Shown piece after piece: positions 1 to 5,176 of a stretch of 5,176 nt of DNA. The notes below the pieces were generated by a model. It was not told the DNA's origin. It saw only the letters and a program-made list of their open reading frames with translations, and searched no databases. The stretch lies in assembly GCA_013042765.1 (NCBI GenBank), contig JABDPP010000153.1, positions 1 to 5,176 on the forward strand, in the 5' to 3' direction. Origin of the DNA: Litoreibacter sp. (GTDB taxonomy: Bacteria; Pseudomonadota; Alphaproteobacteria; Rhodobacterales; Rhodobacteraceae). Position 1 is the first letter of the stretch. Each line of letters opens with the position of its first letter. The translations under genes and the position numbers were made by a program.

Positions 1-530
1 ATGCCGTTGAGATCGCCTGCCTGCGCCTGAGTCTCGCCACGAAGGATGACGACAAGATCGCCCGCGCCGCGGACCTGATCCGCGAGGAGGCGCATAGCCG
101 CGACATCCCGCTGGTCATCGACACCCATTACCGGATGGTCGAACGGCTCGGGCTTGACGGGGTGCACCTGCCTGATGGCGCGCGCTCGGTTGTCGCTGTG
201 CGTAAGGAGCTTGGCAGTGAGCCGGTCGTTGGGGCCTATTGCGGCCAATCGCGTCACGAGGGGATGTATGCTGGTGAACGGGGCTGTGACTACGTGGCCT
301 TCGGCCCGCTGAGCGATACCGGCCTGGGAGACGGCAACGTGGCCGATTTCGAGACCTTCGAATGGTGGTCCCAGATGATCGAACTACCCGTGGTAGCGGA
401 AGGCGCGCTGGATATGCGCGCGATCGAGACTTTGGCCCCGGTGACCGATTTCTTTGCCATCGGTGAAGAGATCTGGGGGTCTGAAGACCCGGTGGCAGCG
501 CTCAAGGCGTTGCTTGTTCCTCTGGGGTAA
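1..530 (+). CDS. Thiamine phosphate synthase-like (ThiE/TenI family) protein, 5' end missing
   Basis: The frame is open from the left edge (first full codon at base 3) to TAA at 528-530, giving 175 visible residues. Family members are usually about 200-220 residues, so roughly 20-45 are missing. The visible part has the TIM-barrel pattern of the family: a strand 'IPLVID' at 38-43, 'DGVHL' at 52-56 (the Asp that helps bind Mg-pyrophosphate in ThiE), 'VGAYCGQSRHE' in place of the usual G-x-S-x-H loop, 'DYVAFGPL' and 'PVVAEGALD'. ThiE joins HMP-pyrophosphate to thiazole phosphate to make thiamine phosphate in the cytosol. Two hallmark segments are altered: the phosphate-binding 'VAIGGI' is 'VVAEGAL', and the T-x-T-K stretch after 'GP' is absent. 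The family assignment is firm. True synthase activity is uncertain, and a TenI-like or other role is possible. Its last 29 bp overlap the end of convergent olsA. Confidence 0.8.
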   Translation, partial: AVEIACLRLSLATKDDDKIARAADLIREEAHSRDIPLVIDTHYRMVERLGLDGVHLPDGARSVVAVRKELGSEPVVGAYCGQSRHEGMYAGERGCDYVAFGPLSDTGLGDGNVADFETFEWWSQMIELPVVAEGALDMRAIETLAPVTDFFAIGEEIWGSEDPVAALKALLVPLG

Positions 531-1341
531 CCGACGCACCCGACCGCACGTCCGCCTCGCAGCGAGCGGCCAGCGCCTTGCGGTCGTGAAAGTCCGAGAC
601 CTTGAGCGGAACGTGGTAGTGAACGGTCACCGCTCCGCCAAGCGGGGCAGCAAGAACGCTCAGGAAGTGCGCACCGAACTCCATATCGCCCCACCACGCA
701 TAGAACCGCGGATCCGCGCCCTGCGGAGCGCGATAGTTCAAGGTGACGGGCTGGATATGCATCCCGTAGCGCAATTCGGGGTCGAAGAAGGCGGCGAAGA
801 GCGTTGATTTGAACGGCAGCACCCGCTGGCCGTCACTGCTGGTGCCCTCGGGAAAGAAGAGCAGCTTGTGCCCGACCTTCAAACGTTCTTCGAAAACCTG
901 CTTCTGGGCGCCTGCATCCTGCCGGTTGCGCCGGATGAACACGGTGCCGACAGCCTGCGCAGCCACTCCGATCACTGGCCAGTCCGCCACCTCGGATTTC
1001 GAAACAAAATACACACGCTTGCGTGCATTCAGGGCAAAGATGTCGAGCCATGAAACATGGTTGGAAACCACGGAGCCCCGCTGCGTCATGGGGCGCCCTT
1101 CAATGCGATGGCTGATGCCGAGGATCACGAAGGCTGCGCGGGACACGAACTGAACGATATAGGGCGTGACCGGGCGCCCTACCCCACACAAGGGCCGCTC
1201 TATCAACCGGATCAGCATCAGGATCCCAAGGCCGCCGAATACAGTCAGGGCCAGCGGCACGCCGCGCAGAACAACACGGATCCAACCAGCCGCACCGAAC
1301 TCGTGCTCCGGAGGCGGCAACTCCGAATGCCAGGTCGTCAT
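502..1341 (-). CDS. olsA: Lyso-ornithine lipid O-acyltransferase / 1-acylglycerol-3-phosphate acyltransferase (OlsA/PlsC family)
   Basis: This 279-residue membrane-associated acyltransferase should attach the second fatty acid, from acyl-ACP or acyl-CoA, to the hydroxyl of lyso-ornithine lipid. All PlsC blocks are visible: 'NHVSWLD' at 94-100 (catalytic H95-x4-D100), 'GTVFIRR' at 132-138, 'FPEGTSSDG' at 163-171 and 'IQPVTLNYR' at 196-204. A hydrophobic segment at about 28-46 should anchor it in the inner membrane. Start ATG 1339-1341 overlaps the olsB stop as ATGA, and a GAAGG at 1352-1356 precedes it, so translation is probably coupled to olsB. The olsB neighbour is the main reason for calling OlsA rather than plain PlsC. 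In Rhodobacter capsulatus the corresponding enzyme is known to make both ornithine lipid and phosphatidic acid, so a dual role is possible here. Its 3' end overlaps the thiE-like gene tail to tail. Confidence 0.9.
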   Translation of the reverse strand: MTTWHSELPPPEHEFGAAGWIRVVLRGVPLALTVFGGLGILMLIRLIERPLCGVGRPVTPYIVQFVSRAAFVILGISHRIEGRPMTQRGSVVSNHVSWLDIFALNARKRVYFVSKSEVADWPVIGVAAQAVGTVFIRRNRQDAGAQKQVFEERLKVGHKLLFFPEGTSSDGQRVLPFKSTLFAAFFDPELRYGMHIQPVTLNYRAPQGADPRFYAWWGDMEFGAHFLSVLAAPLGGAVTVHYHVPLKVSDFHDRKALAARCEADVRSGASVTPEEQATP

Positions 1342-2126
1342 CCGCGCCGCGCCTTCGTGTAGATTTCCCGGTGTCGGGCCGACAACCGGTCGGTGTCCAT
1401 CACGAGGCAGACATCGATTGTGTTAAAGGCGTGGTCGATAAAAGCCCCGTCGCCCACAACGCCACCCAGCCTGAGGTAGGCCTTGATGAGCGACGGCATG
1501 GATTTCATCGCAGCCGCCCGGGAGATATCCTTTTTCGCGACCAAATTCATGCTCTGATACTGCTTGGAGACGGGTCGAAGCTTTTCAGGGGCCAAGTGGT
1601 TGTGATGCAACAAGGACAGTGGTTGCGCAAAGGCGGCCACATCGGTTCCGTGAAAGCTCGCCACGCCGAAAAGAACCTCGATCCCGTGCTCGTTGACGTA
1701 GTCCGACAATCCCTGCCAGAGCTGGAACATGGCAATACCGCCGCGATAGTCGGGATGCACGCAGGAGCGGCCCAGTTCGAGCAGCTTACGCCCGGAGTTC
1801 TTTAGCGGCGTCAGATCGTATTCATCCTCGCTGTAGAACCGACCCAACTTGAGCATCTGGTCATCACGCAAGACCCGGTAAACCCCGATCACGTAATCCA
1901 GCCCGCTGCTGTCACGCGCATTGTCGACAAGGATCAGGTGATCAAAGAACGGATCATATTCGTCGGTCTCGAAACGACCGCTATGATCAACCCCCTCACC
2001 AGTGCCGCCCAATTCCTCGACAAAGACACTGTAGCGCAGCCTGGCAGCCGCAAGCTTGTCCTGCTCGCTTACGGCGAGGCGCAGCGTGAACTGCTGGTCT
2101 CCGGAAGGATTCAAAGCCTGAGACAT
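1338..2126 (-). CDS. olsB: L-ornithine N-alpha-acyltransferase (OlsB), GNAT-like fold
   Basis: This 262-residue protein should transfer a 3-hydroxyacyl chain from ACP to the alpha-amino group of ornithine, giving lyso-ornithine lipid, the first step of this phosphorus-free membrane lipid. It has the layout of the OlsB family (Acetyltransf_5 type): an N-terminal 'LRYSVFVEELG' at 30-40, 'VIGVYRVLR' at 79-87, and the strongly conserved block 'LELGRSCVHPDYRGG' at 116-130, followed by a substrate region with 'GVASFHGTD' at 154-162. Start ATG 2124-2126 has only a weak AAGG-type ribosome site just upstream. The stop is fused to the olsA start (ATGA, 1338-1341), giving an olsB-olsA operon. Related roseobacter enzymes (GlsB) use glutamine instead of ornithine; the sequence alone cannot exclude that, but the adjacency to olsA favours OlsB. 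No signal peptide or membrane segment is seen. Confidence 0.92.
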   Translation of the reverse strand: MSQALNPSGDQQFTLRLAVSEQDKLAAARLRYSVFVEELGGTGEGVDHSGRFETDEYDPFFDHLILVDNARDSSGLDYVIGVYRVLRDDQMLKLGRFYSEDEYDLTPLKNSGRKLLELGRSCVHPDYRGGIAMFQLWQGLSDYVNEHGIEVLFGVASFHGTDVAAFAQPLSLLHHNHLAPEKLRPVSKQYQSMNLVAKKDISRAAAMKSMPSLIKAYLRLGGVVGDGAFIDHAFNTIDVCLVMDTDRLSARHREIYTKARRG

Positions 2127-2291
2127 GGAACCTTGTCGTCGTTCTTGCGCAATTTCGATTTCAGGGTGTTAGCTGCGGCAGAGCCACAACACAAGCCAGC
2201 GTCAGACAAAACAGGCCTTTTCAAGGTCCGGCAATTCGGCCAATCTCGCTACATCTTTTAATTTTAACAGTTTTTTAGACCACTACGTTCA
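2127..2291. other. Intergenic spacer upstream of olsB; likely holds the olsBA promoter
   Basis: This 165-bp non-coding stretch lies between the DUF3553 stop and the olsB start, both on the minus strand. It is AT-rich at 2251-2290 (11 of 40 bases G/C). On the minus strand there is a TAAAAT -10-like hexamer (plus positions 2261-2266), but no convincing -35 at the right distance. The A-run at 2271-2276 is A, not T, on the transcribed minus strand and no GC-rich stem precedes it, so it is not a terminator for the DUF3553 transcript. Read-through from DUF3553 into olsBA therefore remains possible. No tRNA, small RNA or small gene was recognised. Confidence 0.5.
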
Positions 2292-2477
2292 TTAAGCCTC
2301 AAACACCGGTATTAGTCCGACCGTATCGCCATTTATTGTAACTTTGCCCTGATGTTCAAAATTCACTGTAATTTTACCGTTTATGTTCGATTGAACCTGT
2401 CCAAGTCCCCACTCAGGGGCATCGGGATGGCGGACCAGCATCCCCGGTTCCAGGATGGAGTTCAGATTGTCAGACAT
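2292..2477 (-). CDS. DUF3553 small protein (Tudor-like fold suspected)
   Basis: This is a 61-residue protein of a conserved alphaproteobacterial family with no established function. Nearly the whole length is one domain: 'LEPGMLVRHPDAPEWGLGQV' at 9-28, then beta-strand-rich 'GKITVNFEHQGKVTI' at 34-48. The pattern G-x-x-V-x-H-P-x-x-x-x-W-G-x-G-x-V followed by V-x-F-x-x-x-G-K resembles the small barrel at the C-terminus of UvrD/PcrA helicases; that likeness is my inference. I chose ATG 2475-2477 because GAGAGG lies 7 nt upstream and the family begins here. The frame stays open to an ATG at 2669, but that extension is low-complexity and antisense to chpT. The 3' half is very AT-rich and uses ATA three times, unlike its neighbours. 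It is divergent from chpT with overlapping starts, and olsB lies 165 bp downstream in the same direction. Confidence 0.88.
   Translation of the reverse strand: MSDNLNSILEPGMLVRHPDAPEWGLGQVQSNINGKITVNFEHQGKVTINGDTVGLIPVFEA
2344..2372 (+). promoter_or_regulatory. Candidate sigma-70 promoter for chpT inside the DUF3553 gene
   Basis: TTGCCC (2344-2349) and TGTAAT (2367-2372) are separated by 17 bp. The -10 matches consensus at 5 of 6 positions and the -35 at 4 of 6. Transcription would start near 2379, leaving a leader of about 75-90 nt before chpT. It sits in the most AT-rich part of the region. Since chpT starts inside the DUF3553 gene, its nearest promoter has to lie there. This is a pattern match only. 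Confidence 0.35.
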
Positions 2478-3099
2478 TATTAAACCTCTCGAACAGGCCG
2501 GATCATCAGATGGCCTCCGAGACACGGCGGCCCTGCTCGGCTCCCGGATTTGCCATGATTTAATTAGCCCGTTGGGCGCGATCAGCAATGGGCTTGAGCT
2601 TCTCAGCATGTCGGGATTGAAGCCTTCGCCCGAGCTGACACTTCTGCAGGAAAGCGTCGAGAATGCCAATGCCCGGGTCAGGTTCTTTCGCGTGGCCCTG
2701 GGCGCAGCCTCGGGAACACAATTGCTGGCGCGCTCCGAAATCCTGTCCCTGCTCGACGGATGCTATGGCGGGGGGCGGCTGAAGGTCCGCTGGCATCCAG
2801 CCTGCGACCCCTCACGCCGGGACGCCAAGACCGTGTTTCTCGCCCTGATGTGTATTGAGACGACCCTGACCCAGGGGGGAGAGATCTCGATCTCAGAAGA
2901 TCGCGGCACGTGGAGCCTGCATGCTTATGGACCGAGAATCCGGTTCGATGCGCCGCTCTGGGCGTCGCTTGAAAACCCGGCGGAGGTGACGGTCACTTCA
3001 GCACAGGTGCAGTTCGTACTTTTGGCAGAAACGCTCCGATCCGTCGGTGCCAAAGCGCAGGTTGGGCACTCGGACTCGGCCGTTTCACTCAAGTTCTGA
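2455..3099 (+). CDS. chpT: Histidine phosphotransferase ChpT
   Basis: ChpT is a cytosolic dimer that relays phosphate from the hybrid kinase CckA to the response regulators CtrA and CpdR. In Rhodobacterales this pathway controls motility and, in R. capsulatus, gene transfer agent production. The protein has 214 residues from ATG 2455 or 210 from TTG 2467. The phosphorylated His is H34 in 'SRICHDLISPLGAI' (30-43), followed by 'NGLELL'. Residues about 25-95 form the helical hairpin that makes the four-helix bundle. From about 95 to the end is a degenerate, kinase-like lobe without N or G boxes, as expected for this family (HPTransfase), so it is not an ATP-using kinase. No ATG, GTG or TTG occurs between 2467 and the H-box, and an in-frame stop lies at 2392, so the start must overlap the divergent DUF3553 gene. 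The end is 16 bp from the convergent gamma-carbonic-anhydrase gene. Confidence 0.9.
   Translation: MEFRLSDIIKPLEQAGSSDGLRDTAALLGSRICHDLISPLGAISNGLELLSMSGLKPSPELTLLQESVENANARVRFFRVALGAASGTQLLARSEILSLLDGCYGGGRLKVRWHPACDPSRRDAKTVFLALMCIETTLTQGGEISISEDRGTWSLHAYGPRIRFDAPLWASLENPAEVTVTSAQVQFVLLAETLRSVGAKAQVGHSDSAVSLKF
2457..2460 (+). promoter_or_regulatory. Ribosome binding site pointing to a TTG start for chpT
   Basis: GGAG lies 6 nt before TTG 2467-2469, which is in frame with chpT. The in-frame ATG at 2455-2457 has no well-placed Shine-Dalgarno sequence (an AGG directly abuts it) and itself overlaps this GGAG. The site therefore favours TTG 2467, giving a 210-residue ChpT. Confidence 0.45.
2485..2490 (-). 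promoter_or_regulatory. Ribosome binding site of the DUF3553 gene
   Basis: On the minus strand GAGAGG is followed by a 7-nt spacer and ATG 2475-2477. It decides the short 61-residue start for DUF3553. It lies inside the chpT coding sequence, near that gene's 5' end. Confidence 0.6.
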
Positions 3100-3115
3100 A
3101 ACCGCAGCGACGGGT

Positions 3116-3646
3116 TTACTTCAACTCGCTCAGGCCGGCTTTGAAACGCCGGAAATTCTCGACGTAGTGATCAGCGGCGGTGAGCATGCCCTGCTGCATC
3201 TCGGGTGAGAGTGTCTTGACCACTTTGCCCGGAGCGCCGAGTACCATGGACCCGTCCGGGATTTCCTTACCCTCTGTGACCAGTGCGCCGGCACCGATCA
3301 GGCAACCTTTCCCGATCACGGCACCGTTCATGACCATCGCGCCCATGCCCACCAGAGAGCCGTCCCCAATCGTGCAACCATGCAGCATCGCCTTGTGCCC
3401 GATCGTGCACTGCGCGCCAACATAGAGCGGGTAGCCCATATCGGTATGCACAACGCAGTTTTCCTGAAGGTTCGAGCCGCGCCCGATATGGATCACCTCG
3501 TTGTCCCCCCGCAAGGTGCAGCCGAACCAGATCGAGGCGCCCTCCTCCAGTACGACCTTGCCAATCACATTGGCATCGGGCGCCACCCAGTAGTCGCCGC
3601 TCTCCGGTACCACGGGTTTCCGGTCTCCCAGGGCGTAAAGGGTCAT
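3116..3646 (-). CDS. Gamma carbonic anhydrase family protein (left-handed beta-helix)
   Basis: This 176-residue protein is built of hexapeptide repeats (for example 'IGRGSN', 'VGAQCT', 'IGDGSL', 'IGKGCL', 'IGAGAL') that form a left-handed beta-helix, with a C-terminal helix from about 148. It should be a cytosolic trimer. Metal-ligand histidines of the family are present: H67 in 'VVHTD', H84 and H89 in 'GHKAMLHG'. R46, D48, N59 and Q61 match further active-site positions of the archaeal enzyme Cam. The acidic loop carrying the proton-shuttle Glu is absent and the residue after D48 is Asn, as in CamH/YrdA-type members, so hydration of CO2 is possible but unproven. Start ATG 3644-3646 overlaps the gmk stop (ATGA), and a strong GAGGAG (3655-3660) lies 8 nt upstream inside gmk, so it is the third gene of the yicC-gmk operon. 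Confidence 0.88.
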   Translation of the reverse strand: MTLYALGDRKPVVPESGDYWVAPDANVIGKVVLEEGASIWFGCTLRGDNEVIHIGRGSNLQENCVVHTDMGYPLYVGAQCTIGHKAMLHGCTIGDGSLVGMGAMVMNGAVIGKGCLIGAGALVTEGKEIPDGSMVLGAPGKVVKTLSPEMQQGMLTAADHYVENFRRFKAGLSELK

Positions 3647-4287
3647 GTGTCGCGCTCCTCAAATTCCGCGTTCAGATCTCGGACCAGATCAATCAACCCC
3701 GGCTGGCGCGAGCGTTTCAGGCGTTCGGCCGTCAGGATCGCCTTCAATTCAGCCTCCGCTGCGTCGATATCGCGATTGATCAGGCAGTAGTCATATTCTG
3801 CCCAATGGCTGATCTCGTCCCGGCTTTTCTGCATCCGCGACGCGATCACCGCATCGCTGTCCTGCCCTCGTGACTTCAGGCGATTTTCAAGCTCGTGAAT
3901 CGAGGGAGGCAGAATGAAAATCGACACAACGTCCTCGGCCAGCGCCGAGTTGCGAACCTGCTGACCACCCTGCCAGTCGATGTCAAAGATCACGTCGCGC
4001 CCGACGCGGATCGCGTCCTCAACCGGCGCCTTGGGGGAACCATAGAGATTATCGAATACCTCGGCATGTTCCAGCATCTCGCCGCCGGTCACCATGGCCT
4101 CGAATTGATCGCGGGACCGAAAGTAGTATTCCCGCCCCTCAACCTCGCCCTCGCGCGGGCTGCGCGTGGTGGCTGAAACGGAGAAGCTCAGGGTTTCGTC
4201 CCAAGCGATCAGACGCTGGGCAAGTGTGGATTTTCCCGCCCCCGAGGGTGAACTGAGAATGATCAGGATGCCACGCCGTGCCTGCAT
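3643..4287 (-). CDS. gmk: Guanylate kinase
   Basis: This enzyme converts GMP and ATP to GDP and ADP in the cytosol, an essential step in GTP and (p)ppGpp metabolism. It has 214 residues, the usual length. The P-loop '[10 protein letters not shown]' is at 12-21 (K19). The family signature '[17 protein letters not shown]' at 40-56 supplies R42 and Y54 for GMP. '[13 protein letters not shown]' is at 73-85, and the 'IFDIDWQG' strand with D102 follows at 100-107. The C-terminal helical lid contains R139 and R151. Start ATG 4285-4287 lies 4 nt after the yicC stop. Its Shine-Dalgarno GGAG (4295-4298) sits within the last codons of yicC, next to the stop, so translation is probably coupled. The stop overlaps the start of the gamma-carbonic-anhydrase gene. 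Confidence 0.97.
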   Translation of the reverse strand: MQARRGILIILSSPSGAGKSTLAQRLIAWDETLSFSVSATTRSPREGEVEGREYYFRSRDQFEAMVTGGEMLEHAEVFDNLYGSPKAPVEDAIRVGRDVIFDIDWQGGQQVRNSALAEDVVSIFILPPSIHELENRLKSRGQDSDAVIASRMQKSRDEISHWAEYDYCLINRDIDAAEAELKAILTAERLKRSRQPGLIDLVRDLNAEFEERDT

Positions 4288-4291
4288 CGGG

Positions 4292-5176
4292 TTACTCCAC
4301 GTTTTGAACCTGCTCGCGCATCTGATCGATCACTGCCTTGAGGTCAAGCCCAACGCGGGTCAGATCAGTCGTGCCCGACTTCGAGCAGAGCGTGTTCGCC
4401 TCGCGGTTAAACTCCTGCATCAGGAAGTCCAGTTTTCGCCCGATCGCGCCATCGCCTTCGAGAAGCGCGCGGGCTGCATCGACATGGGCCGCCAGACGAT
4501 TGACCTCTTCTGTGACATCCGCCTTGACGGCAAGCATGGCCAGTTCCTGTGCCACACGGTCCGGATCGGCCGCATCGACATTGTCCATAACCCGCGCAAG
4601 GTTGATGGCAAGTGTATCTGCCATTTGCCCGAGTCGCGCTTCGGCCAGTTCGACGGCTCCTGTGGTCAGCGCGGCCACCTGGTCGAGATGCTCCGACAGG
4701 ACGGCGGCGAGCGCCGTCCCTTCGGCAACACGCATGGCGCCAAAGGCCTCAACCGCCTCTCTGAAACTGGCCATGATCTGATCGGTCGGGATATCCGCCG
4801 CCGTGGCATCGCCTGAAGCAACAACCCCGCGCAGACCCAGAAAATCTGTCGCTTTCGAGGACGCAAGTTTCAACCCTTTTTCACGGGCCTTGAATCGCAC
4901 CCGGATCGCGGCATCAAGATAGGCGTCCAATACCCCATCATCGATGACCACTCTGCCTGACGTATCCGTGTGCTCCAGTCTGAGGGTCAGGCCTACATTG
5001 CCACGTGAGAACTTTGCGGAAAGCTCTGCGCGCATCGGACGTTCCAGCGCCGCCAGCTGTTCGGGCAGGCGTAGCCGCAGATCGAGCCCCTTGGCGTTCA
5101 CACCACGGATCTCGAGGATCCAAGAATACCCGCCCTGCGTGCCCGTGGTCGAGGAAAACCCGGTCATCGACTGAAC
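4292..5176 (-). CDS. yicC: YicC/YloC-family endoribonuclease, probably lacking only its first codons
   Basis: Counting from the ATG at 5165-5167 there are 291 residues. The frame stays open to the right edge and adds V-Q-S before 'MTGFSS'. Family members usually read M-x-x-S-M-T-G-F/Y, so the true start is probably just beyond the window. The N-terminal YicC domain covers about 1-155, including '[15 protein letters not shown]' at 21-35 and '[10 protein letters not shown]' at 53-62. The C-terminal DUF1732 domain has '[13 protein letters not shown]' at 217-229 and '[18 protein letters not shown]' at 243-260. YicC from E. coli and YloC from Bacillus are reported RNases; the E. coli protein affects small-RNA decay. 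Which RNAs this homologue cuts is unknown. It is followed after 4 nt by gmk, a very common pairing, and is the first visible gene of a yicC-gmk-gamma-CA operon. Any promoter is outside the window. Confidence 0.93.
   Translation of the reverse strand, partial: VQSMTGFSSTTGTQGGYSWILEIRGVNAKGLDLRLRLPEQLAALERPMRAELSAKFSRGNVGLTLRLEHTDTSGRVVIDDGVLDAYLDAAIRVRFKAREKGLKLASSKATDFLGLRGVVASGDATAADIPTDQIMASFREAVEAFGAMRVAEGTALAAVLSEHLDQVAALTTGAVELAEARLGQMADTLAINLARVMDNVDAADPDRVAQELAMLAVKADVTEEVNRLAAHVDAARALLEGDGAIGRKLDFLMQEFNREANTLCSKSGTTDLTRVGLDLKAVIDQMREQVQNVE

Noticed and set aside
1..30. ATG at base 1 as a gene start
   Set aside because: That frame meets a TGA at 28-30. The real coding frame of the thiE-like gene begins at base 3 and is open to the left edge.
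707..718. 12-bp perfect palindrome CGCGGATCCGCG in olsA
   Set aside because: It falls in ordinary codons for D-P-R and neighbours. A single short GC palindrome in a coding region needs no special explanation.
1371..1805. Plus-strand open frame opposite olsB
   Set aside because: It lies entirely within olsB, whose conserved acyltransferase block is on the other strand; no ribosome site or recognisable domain.
2196..2224. Minus-strand TTGAAA as a -35 for olsB
   Set aside because: At 17 bp spacing the -10 position reads CGCTGG, which does not resemble TATAAT.
2258..2267. Possible CtrA binding site (two TTAA in the spacer)
   Set aside because: The two TTAA are only 2 bp apart, not the 7 bp of the CtrA consensus. 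Other TTAA at 2292, 2480 and 2560 are not correctly spaced either.
2127..2291. Pho box upstream of olsB, expected because ornithine lipids often rise under phosphate starvation
   Set aside because: No pair of CTGTCAT-like repeats with 4-bp spacing was found; the nearest match, CTGTTAA on the minus strand, has no partner.
2478..2669. A 64-residue N-terminal extension of the DUF3553 gene, from an ATG at 2667-2669
   Set aside because: The extension runs antisense to the conserved H-box region of chpT, has no domain character, and a good ribosome site (2485-2490) marks the internal ATG at 2475-2477.
3099..3117. Possible two-way terminator between chpT and the gamma-CA gene (AAACC...GGTTT)
   Set aside because: The stem is only 5 bp with a 9-nt loop, is mostly A-T, and no clean T-run follows on either strand.
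4166..4816. Long plus-strand open frame opposite yicC and gmk
   Set aside because: It is the complement of two well-recognised genes. Its translation is rich in Arg/His/Gly without any domain, typical of an antisense shadow in GC-rich DNA.

Overview
This 5.2 kb window looks like chromosomal DNA of an alphaproteobacterium, most likely Rhodobacteraceae (Roseobacter/Rhodobacter group). The reasons are GC-rich coding sequence, a ChpT-type histidine phosphotransferase, a DUF3553 protein, an ornithine-lipid olsB-olsA pair, and a yicC-gmk pair. This is inferred from gene content and protein character; no database was searched. There are no RNA genes, mobile elements, CRISPR arrays or long repeats that I can see.

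Layout from left to right: (1) the 3' part of a thiamine-phosphate-synthase-like gene on + (to 530), whose tail overlaps by 29 bp the tail of (2) olsA on - (502-1341), which is translationally coupled through an ATGA overlap to (3) olsB on - (1338-2126). Together olsB and olsA would make ornithine (or a related amino-acid) lipid. (4) A 165-bp, partly AT-rich spacer (2127-2291). (5) A 61-residue DUF3553 protein on - (2292-2477), head-to-head with and overlapping the start of (6) chpT on + (2455-3099), the phosphotransferase expected to link CckA to CtrA. (7) A 16-bp convergent gap, then a minus-strand operon read from the right: yicC (RNase-like, from the right edge to 4292), gmk (guanylate kinase, 4-nt gap) and a gamma-carbonic-anhydrase-family gene (ATGA overlap).

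The genes serve separate housekeeping roles: membrane lipid synthesis, cell-cycle/motility phosphorelay, RNA turnover, nucleotide synthesis and possibly CO2/bicarbonate handling. The most unusual part is the DUF3553/chpT junction. The two divergent genes share their start regions, so any promoter for one is likely to lie inside the other. The 3' half of the DUF3553 gene is strikingly AT-rich with rare codons, and it contains a plausible chpT promoter. I found no clear evidence of an undescribed multi-gene system; the rest reads as ordinary core genome.
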